In this document: in pieces, positions 58,460 through 64,000 of the stretch | Position numbering within the stretch: the stretch's first letter is position 1 | Layout of the letters: each line of letters starts with the position of its first letter | DNA from: Phycomyces blakesleeanus NRRL 1555(-) | Lineage: Eukaryota; Mucoromycota; Mucoromycetes; Mucorales; Phycomycetaceae | Assembly (NCBI RefSeq): GCF_001638985.1 | Contig: NW_017265158.1 | Coordinates: 248,001 to 312,000 of the forward strand | Reading direction: 5' to 3' | Length of the DNA stretch: 64,000 bases | Translations under genes and position numbers: made by a program | Notes under the pieces: model-generated | The model's input: the letters and a program-made list of their open reading frames with translations, nothing else | Databases searched by the model: none | Told to the model about the DNA's origin: nothing

Positions 58460-59017
58460 AAGTTGTGAAGATCTTTATAGACCTTATTACTAAAAAAAAA
58501 TTACAAAAATTAAAGTAGAAAGCTGCTAGTTTTGTCTTCATCAGCCTGTTAGAGAAATCAGATCATTACCATTAACCTTAAAAAGAAGTTCTCTGTAGGA
58601 TAGTGAATAATATACTCTTATAAAAACAATATTTTCTAATCTACACCATATTATTTTCAAAACACATTTTATGATTTGTGGCTGCTAGAAGCTGGTGCAA
58701 TTTAAATAACATCAGCAAATTTACATTATGTTGCCTGTAAATTGAAACGTAATCACTGTATAGGCTCTGACTATTTAACGACTCGTAGGATAAAGGTTAA
58801 TTAATCAGATTGATTTAAGGAGAAAAAGATGCGTAATTGAAAAGCTTATTCAATTTTTCACCCTTAAACTGTAAACACTTTACCTAAAAATTACTTCCTT
58901 GGCTGCAAAATCTTCCACGGATACCGAATAGGAATTTCATGTTACAAGAAAATGTCAGCTGTCATAATGGCTCATATTTAAAACGGTGCAAATATAGTCT
59001 CAGAAACCAGGGCTTTG
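58460..59017. other. Intergenic
   Basis: No gene, TIR or LTR that I can support in this 0.56-kb AT-rich stretch. Confidence 0.4.
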
Positions 59018-59235
59018 ACAAGTAGCAAGCACAAAGTCCGGATCTCAACCCCAAGGAACATGTCCGGCTGGCTTTTGAGACCAGGATGAGTTACGAAAAG
59101 TCTAATGTAAAGGATGTTGCTAATTTGAAATATATAATTTAACAAAAATGGAAGGAGATGGGGATAAAATATGCGTCACGTTTGGTAGACAAGATACAGC
59201 ATCGATACCAGTCTGCAATCGATATCAAATTCCAA
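59018..59235 (+). pseudogene. Tc1/mariner transposase C-terminal fragment
   Basis: Reads QAQSPDLNPKEHVRLAFETR, the region around the last catalytic acid of Tc1 transposases (consensus SPDLNPIEHVW), followed by NLKYII-stop-QKWKEMG and KIQHRYQSAID. Only this end survives and one TAA interrupts it. Confidence 0.8.
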
Positions 59236-59304
59236 TTTATCCCAAGAGGGATCACACCAAGTATTAGCCTTTATATATATATCAATAATAAACATGAATA
59301 TAAA

Positions 59305-59600
59305 AGCATCTTCAGCAGTCGGCTAACTTTTATTTTATCTGGGATCAAAAATTGTCACTTTTACATAAAAAAAAGCCACTCTACCCAGCAATTTAATTTT
59401 TCTAACTTTTAAATAAATTTTGAGAGTGCTTTCAGCTAGAACTTTTAAATCCCTGTCAAATATAGCAGCTAGATAAAATTTAGGACCATAAATTTTTCAT
59501 AAAATAAAATAAAATAAAAGGAACTGCTGGGAAATTAACTTTTAGATAAAAGTCCAAATGCGGTATAAAAGTCGGGATAAAAGTTACTGCTGAAGATGCT
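59305..59600. mobile_element. MITE with AGCATCTTCAGCAGT ends
   Basis: AGCATCTTCAGCAGT (59305-59319) is inverted at 59586-59600, followed on each side by AACTTTTAT-type matches. About 296 bp, no coding capacity. The terminal motif resembles the repeat-F end GCTCTTCAGC (43306, 53322), hinting at one superfamily. Confidence 0.75.
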
Positions 59601-59859
59601 CTAATCTTTTAATTGAAGTCTGAAAGTTTTAAATATTATTACTGATTAGCAATTGCGTGAAGAAGATATTCATTGACTTCTATTATGAAATTGTCAGGTT
59701 CAGAGGTCGAAAAATATTTGTCTGTGCCTGTAAGTATGTCTGTGTGTATTTTTTTTGGATATCTTGGAGGCCTAAATAAGCACTCTTATGTACATAAATT
59801 GTTGATAATTAAGCATCGCTCTCTCTCTTTTACTCTTCTTTGTTTTTGGCAGTTTAATT
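59601..59859. other. Downstream flank of the SET gene
   Basis: No gene; contains the 3' flank of the minus-strand gene. Confidence 0.4.
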
Positions 59860-60746
59860 TCATACTAGACGATTGGAACGGTGTTTGGGCTTTTTGCCGA
59901 TAAACCCTCGACATTTTTCGCTGCCACAATGACATATCTGTTGACTTTCTGCATTACCAAAAACCGAGAAATTATAGTCGTAAAATAGTTCAGAGTTTGC
60001 AGGGATATGTCTTGATGCAAAGACACCAACAGCGAGTTCACCTTTAAGAGTCCTAATTCAATCAATTCATCGATATGTATTGAGAAACAAAACATACACA
60101 CACACACACACACACAGTCGATTATATATTACCATTTTTCAATGTGACAGTTTGGGTCACAGCTGTGGTTTATAAATCTTGCTTCACTGCCTTTTGAACA
60201 TGCATCGACTACTTCGCCTTTTTGGTAATCGAGAAAATAAAAGTTCTTTTGGTCTATGTACATTGTACGCATACGTTCCTCACATGTCTTGTGCGAAATA
60301 ATTTCGCCTCGATATTCAGTCAATAAATCCCCCTGATTTATATCAACAAGTGTTCGTAATCCCCAGCCTCTTTCACGCGTCTATCCCACATATGCATCAG
60401 AAGAAATAAGCGGAAAACAAAAAAAAAACAAAAATATCGTACCAAATATATCTGAAGCTCCTTTGCGTATTCTCTGCGGTGAAACCTTTGATTTGAGCAT
60501 TGGCTCTTGCAAGGACATGATTTTGGATCGCATTCATAATATAACATTCTAGAAATATATAAATAAATTTGTGTGGCTGTGGAAAAGCGACATAATTGCA
60601 ATACGATTATACCTATTCAAACAATCTTCACCACAACCTTGGCTACCATCTGGAGGAGGTACACATTGGCAAGGTGCCTGATGCTCTGTTCTGTTCGGTT
60701 TCCGCTCTACAAAAATATCTACTTAACTGTAAGTGGATTTTCCGTA

Positions 60747-60785
<39 letters not shown>

Positions 60786-62867
60786 AATTTATCCATTTGA
60801 ATATCAAACTCACTGGATCTTAATCTGGTGAAAATTGGCTTCTTTACAGATGTAGGTCTTGCTCCAAATTTCCCTATTAATCCCAGACTATATTCTTCCA
60901 TGATGTCGGGTGGTAGTTGAAAATCAGCATATGAGTCTATTAATAGTGCTCCGTGGTGGATAGGCATAGGAAATTTGAAGTTTTTCTCTTTTATACACTG
61001 AAATGTAGACTTGGCTTCTTTCTTATTTATTATGTTCGCTCCTTCTTCTCTTTCTTCTTCGTCTTTGTCCTCGTCTTCTTTTTCTTCTTCTTCTCCTTCT
61101 TTTCCTTTTGAAGATGCCTTTACTGATTTTGCTGAATGCGAGGATAAGTACTTGTGTTGAAGTGAATAAAGCGCTGATCTGAGGAACTTCTTTCGTTTGT
61201 GCAGAAGAATGTGGCGTTCTGGTGCTTCATGTTCTATTATATCAGGTATTTCATCTATTGATTGCTCGTTGGGAGAGTTGACTTTATTTGTTTGTGTTCG
61301 AATGATTTTGGACCATCTTTGTCCACATGCATTACAGAGACTATTGAAAATAGATTTATGTTTTGGATCGTGTGTTTTTTTTTAAAAAAAAAAAAGAATA
61401 ATCATGATTATTATTATTATTTACCTCCTTGGACCAGACGGACCTCGTCTCCAAAGGCTTGTAACTAATCGACCACAATTCTGACAGCTGTTTGCATCAG
61501 ATCCAGAATCTGATTTCTTGGAAGAGCTTTTTGAAACCCCTTGATCGTTAGGCTCCTTATCCACAGTTTGGTCACCTGTTTGTTTGGAATGATTATCAAT
61601 GTAAATGAGTCTGGTTATTTATATTTATATTTATATTTTTAATTAAATACTATACTTTTCTTTTTATACCAAGAAACTTACTTTTCCTATCTTTGTATTT
61701 TAATCCAAAGTCCCTCGGGGCTGTAATTCTACATCGGGTTACCAGTGTTTTTATTTTCTTGAGTCTAGGTTTTTTAGATATTCTGGGTTGGTCATCGATT
61801 GGTGGTGGTGGATAGTGTAGATTGTCATATCCTTTGGTACATTTTCCACGACTCTTCCAGCGAAGATGACATGCGTTACACAGACTAGTAAACACAGATC
61901 AACAAATGTTTTCCCTTGCAAAGTGTGTATTAAGAATAATAATAAGTTTTCCTTACGTCTGTTTTCCAAGAGGTCCGTATCTCCACCGACAAGTTTCTGT
62001 AATACCGCAGTGACGGCACCACATATCTGGGATCACGATCTCTTCTGCAATATCTACAGCTTTTGGCGGCGATTGTAGTTGTACTTCTGGCACTATTACC
62101 AATGTTTCAGCTTTTACAGGTGTGTCTGGTTTATCTGGTTTATCTGGTTTATCTGATGTGTTTCGTGTATCCAATGTATTCAATGTATCCTGTTTGTCTA
62201 ATGTATTCAATGCATTCATTGTATCTAGTGTATCCAGTGTATCCAGTGTATCCAGTGTATCCAATGTATCCAGTGTATTTAATGTATTCAGTGAGTCTGT
62301 GACCTCTTCTTTTACTATTGGCGTTTCTGGTATTGGTGGAAATGCTTTTTCTACTGGTGGTGATCGATGCTTTTTTCTGCATGGACCATCACTCGGTTCT
62401 TTGTTTAGGGGTATCTCCCGAGTGACTTGATCTGATTTACGTTTTCGCAATACTCTAGGCGGTCTTGCTGTCAAGATGGTGGGTTGAGGTGATTGCGGGT
62501 CAAGTGATGAAGGTGGCGAGGGCAGTGAAGTTGTATAGTATTTATGAGAGTGGTTTTTTAGGGTTTTGGTAATTTTTTTCGTTGGTATGTCTTTAGACAC
62601 TGTGTGGGTATCATCTCCTTCAATCAAGGCATCAGATTGAAGTGATTCTGGGGATAGAATTCCTTGTTCGGTGGTGTTATCTGTAGTTGTGTCAATGGTC
62701 TCGAGAGTTTTAATATCCCCATGGGTCTCATTGGCGACTGTTTTTAAGACAGTAGTTGCCGCTACAATAGAGGCTGTGGCAATTGTCATCTGTTCCGATT
62801 TAGTACTAAAGCTAGGGCCAACAAATGACTTGTTGGGTTCAGGAACCATTACAGCTGTTTCTTTCAT
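59860..62867 (-). CDS. ASH1-type SET histone methyltransferase with two GATA zinc fingers (810 aa)
   Basis: Eight exons: 62867-61957, 61884-61682, 61575-61425, 61340-60814, 60706-60613, 60548-60443, 60380-60133 and 60052-59860. They sum to 2,433 nt (810 codons plus stop) with all phases consistent. Residues about 1-280 are low-complexity and contain a TLD repeat. GATA finger 1: C284, C287, C306, C309; finger 2: C402, C405, C424, C427 (both CX2CX18CX2C). An intron cuts each finger just before LCNAC. A Lys/Glu block follows, then AWS (CQCVPPPDGSQGCGEDCLNR, then YYECDPKSCPC, from about 610), SET (RGWGLRT, YRGEII, RFINHSCDPNC, ELFYDYNFSVF) and post-SET (CHCGSEKCRGFIG). The SET core is closest to the ASH1/SET2 class, which methylates H3K36. 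Pairing with GATA fingers suggests DNA-targeted methylation (inference). The gene appears intact. Confidence 0.93.
62105..62300. repeat. Coding minisatellite in the SET gene
   Basis: A 9-bp unit (CCAGTGTAT on the plus strand) repeats from about 62221 to 62280, with related GGTTTATCT copies at 62129-62155. On the minus strand it encodes TLD and DKP repeats. Its length likely varies between strains. Confidence 0.85.
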
Positions 62868-63122
62868 GACTGGATTTCAGAGTAAGTAACTGCGATGGAT
62901 TTCGTTTCTTTTCTTCCTTTTTCTAGAATATATTACATTTTTTTAGAAACTGCTGGACACTCTAATGGTAACAAGAAGAATATTTCCTTTTTGTCTGGCT
63001 GTACAGAGACGCGTTATAAATTAGAGCAAGAAGGGCTTTAAAAGGCTCCAGAAAAGAAAGGGAAACAAAGAAATATATATATATAAAAAAATAGTCACGC
63101 TGTAGAATTTAACAAGGATTTG
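62868..63122. promoter_or_regulatory. Upstream region of the SET gene
   Basis: The stretch between the SET gene start (62867) and the transposon end at 63123. It must contain the promoter, but no specific element can be named beyond an AT-rich tract at 63072-63090. Confidence 0.35.
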
Positions 63123-64000
63123 TACAGTGAAACACACTATACAAGACACACAAGTGGGTTATATAATGTTAGTTTTTTTTTTGGACGAATTAAAATAGTA
63201 GTTCAAAAGGTTTGCTTACTTATCTTAGATAAAATGAAAATAAAAATGGAATGAATATATTAAATAATTGCTAAATTTACCTGCAAGGGTGTATTAAAGA
63301 GTTATATCAATAACACAGAGTGATTATAATCATTCTGATGATGGAGGGCACTGGAACGGGGACAGGCAAGCGTCATTGTTTTTTGCGGCGTATAAGAAAA
63401 TATCAAAAATGTCTTTTGCGGCCATCGCATCGTGATTCCAAATAACATTGCAAGCGCTTTCATTACACTACAATACTGAATGTACCCTTCGCTTCAGACC
63501 CCTTGTTGCTTTATTATCAATGTTTCTCTTCTTAAAAGAATTGCAGACTTGGCTTGTAAGGAACTCGACCACCATACAAACTAAAATGACATTATCTGCC
63601 AAGCATTTCTGTAAAGTCTTCAAGGTTGATTTGGTTGGTCTGGCTTTTTTCCCTCTCATACTCGATGAAAAGCTACCTTCTCCATAGGCGATGATGGTTT
63701 TTGAAAGCTTTATGGGAGTATCAAGCGGTAGTGGGGGATAGTATTGGTCACACTTTTATTTCTGCCTTGAAATTGGCGGTCGCGTCTTTATGATACTTTT
63801 CACTATCATAAGAAAGTAATCTAACAATTTCACTGATTGTTTTCTGTTTACTTCTGTAACACCTAAATTTCAACATTGTGGACCTATTCTGGTCAGTTAG
63901 ATTTAGCAACACTTATACATACTACACACACAATAAGCTTTGATGATAATAGCTATAAATCGTGCCATACAAATGGATCCGCTGTCTGCATCCAGTAAGA
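63123..64000 (-). mobile_element. End of a second Fanzor-carrying transposon (runs off the window)
   Basis: The terminus TACAGTGAAACAC followed by AGACACA and GGACGAATTAAAAT (63123-63190) matches the layout of the inverted ends at 56577 and 58459. The Fanzor C-terminal gene lies just inside it. The other end would be to the right of the window. Confidence 0.55.
63330..63876 (-). pseudogene. Fanzor (TnpB-like nuclease), C-terminal part
   Basis: From 63876: LKFRCYRSKQKTISEIVRLL and KYHKDATANFKAEIK, the conserved segment before the basic region. After a frameshift near 63750: KLSKTIIAYGEGSFSSSMRG (RuvC-II area), then VCMVVEFLTSQVCNS with the start of the zinc ribbon (the second Cys reads Phe in CNSFKK), HSVL, a TAG at 63465-63467 where Gln fits, CNESACNVIW, NHDAMAAKDIFDIF (RuvC-III, Asp kept) and a stop at 63330. 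N-terminal parts lie beyond the window or are lost. It is clearly related to the gene at 57156-58269 but not a close copy. Confidence 0.75.

Noticed and set aside
60740..60782. (AT)n tract considered as a regulatory element
   Set aside because: It lies inside intron 4 of the SET gene and is a plain microsatellite, as is the (TG)n in intron 7 (60097-60117).
62063..62430. Two plus-strand frames rich in VYLVYPVYP or SSVSSVS
   Set aside because: They arise from the minisatellite read on the wrong strand of the SET gene.

Overview
The window reads as nuclear DNA of a filamentous fungus, most likely Mucoromycota (a Mucorales- or Phycomyces-like zygomycete). Supporting signs are strong AT-richness, short introns (about 43-106 nt, GTAAG..AG), compact host genes, and a mix of DIRS-like tyrosine-recombinase retrotransposons, L1-like LINEs, Tnp2/CACTA, pogo, Tc1 and Harbinger elements, many solo LTRs, and two eukaryotic TnpB-like (Fanzor) genes. 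The phylum is inferred; no marker gene fixes the species.

Host genes are few. I see one tRNA-Ile(AAU) at 4.4 kb, a complete LEO1 gene (Paf1 complex) at 54.9-56.4 kb on the minus strand, and a complete 810-codon minus-strand gene at 59.9-62.9 kb that joins two GATA zinc fingers to an ASH1-type AWS-SET-postSET methyltransferase. Almost everything else is mobile DNA, mostly decayed.

Layout. 0.2-3.5, 6.5-8.9 and 13.8-16.4 kb: three diverged copies of a two-gene unit, in which a coiled-coil gene is transcribed away from a gene built of about nine tiny exons. 4.4-6.5 kb: the tRNA, then a broken LINE and a MITE-like repeat. 9.7-12.6 kb: a Tnp2 transposase pseudogene. 16.9-22.6 kb: a LINE with a perfect 14-bp target-site duplication, interrupted by a hairpin insertion. 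22.7-28.9 kb: a complete CACTA element with TIRs and AAA duplication, carrying a Tnp2 gene, a divergent coiled-coil gene and three solo LTRs. 29.1-36.4 kb: a solo LTR split by a 6.7-kb pogo element that holds two transposases. 36.4-42.4 kb: a DIRS element invaded by a Tc1 (itself carrying a MITE and a solo LTR) and by another solo LTR. 44.6-47.2 kb: a Harbinger pair (nuclease plus Myb-like protein), the nuclease split by a solo LTR. 48.7-51.7 kb: another Tnp2-type pseudogene with a zinc finger. 52-54.3 kb: a repeated element and a DIRS gag fragment. 56.6-58.5 kb: a Fanzor gene inside terminal inverted repeats. 63.1 kb to the right edge: the end of a second, related Fanzor element.

Two themes stand out. 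First, insertion events can be ordered precisely from target duplications, empty sites in paralogues and restored reading frames. Second, nearly all premature stops and several catalytic-residue losses are compatible with C-to-T or G-to-A transitions, which suggests cytosine deamination or a RIP-like process acting on repeats.
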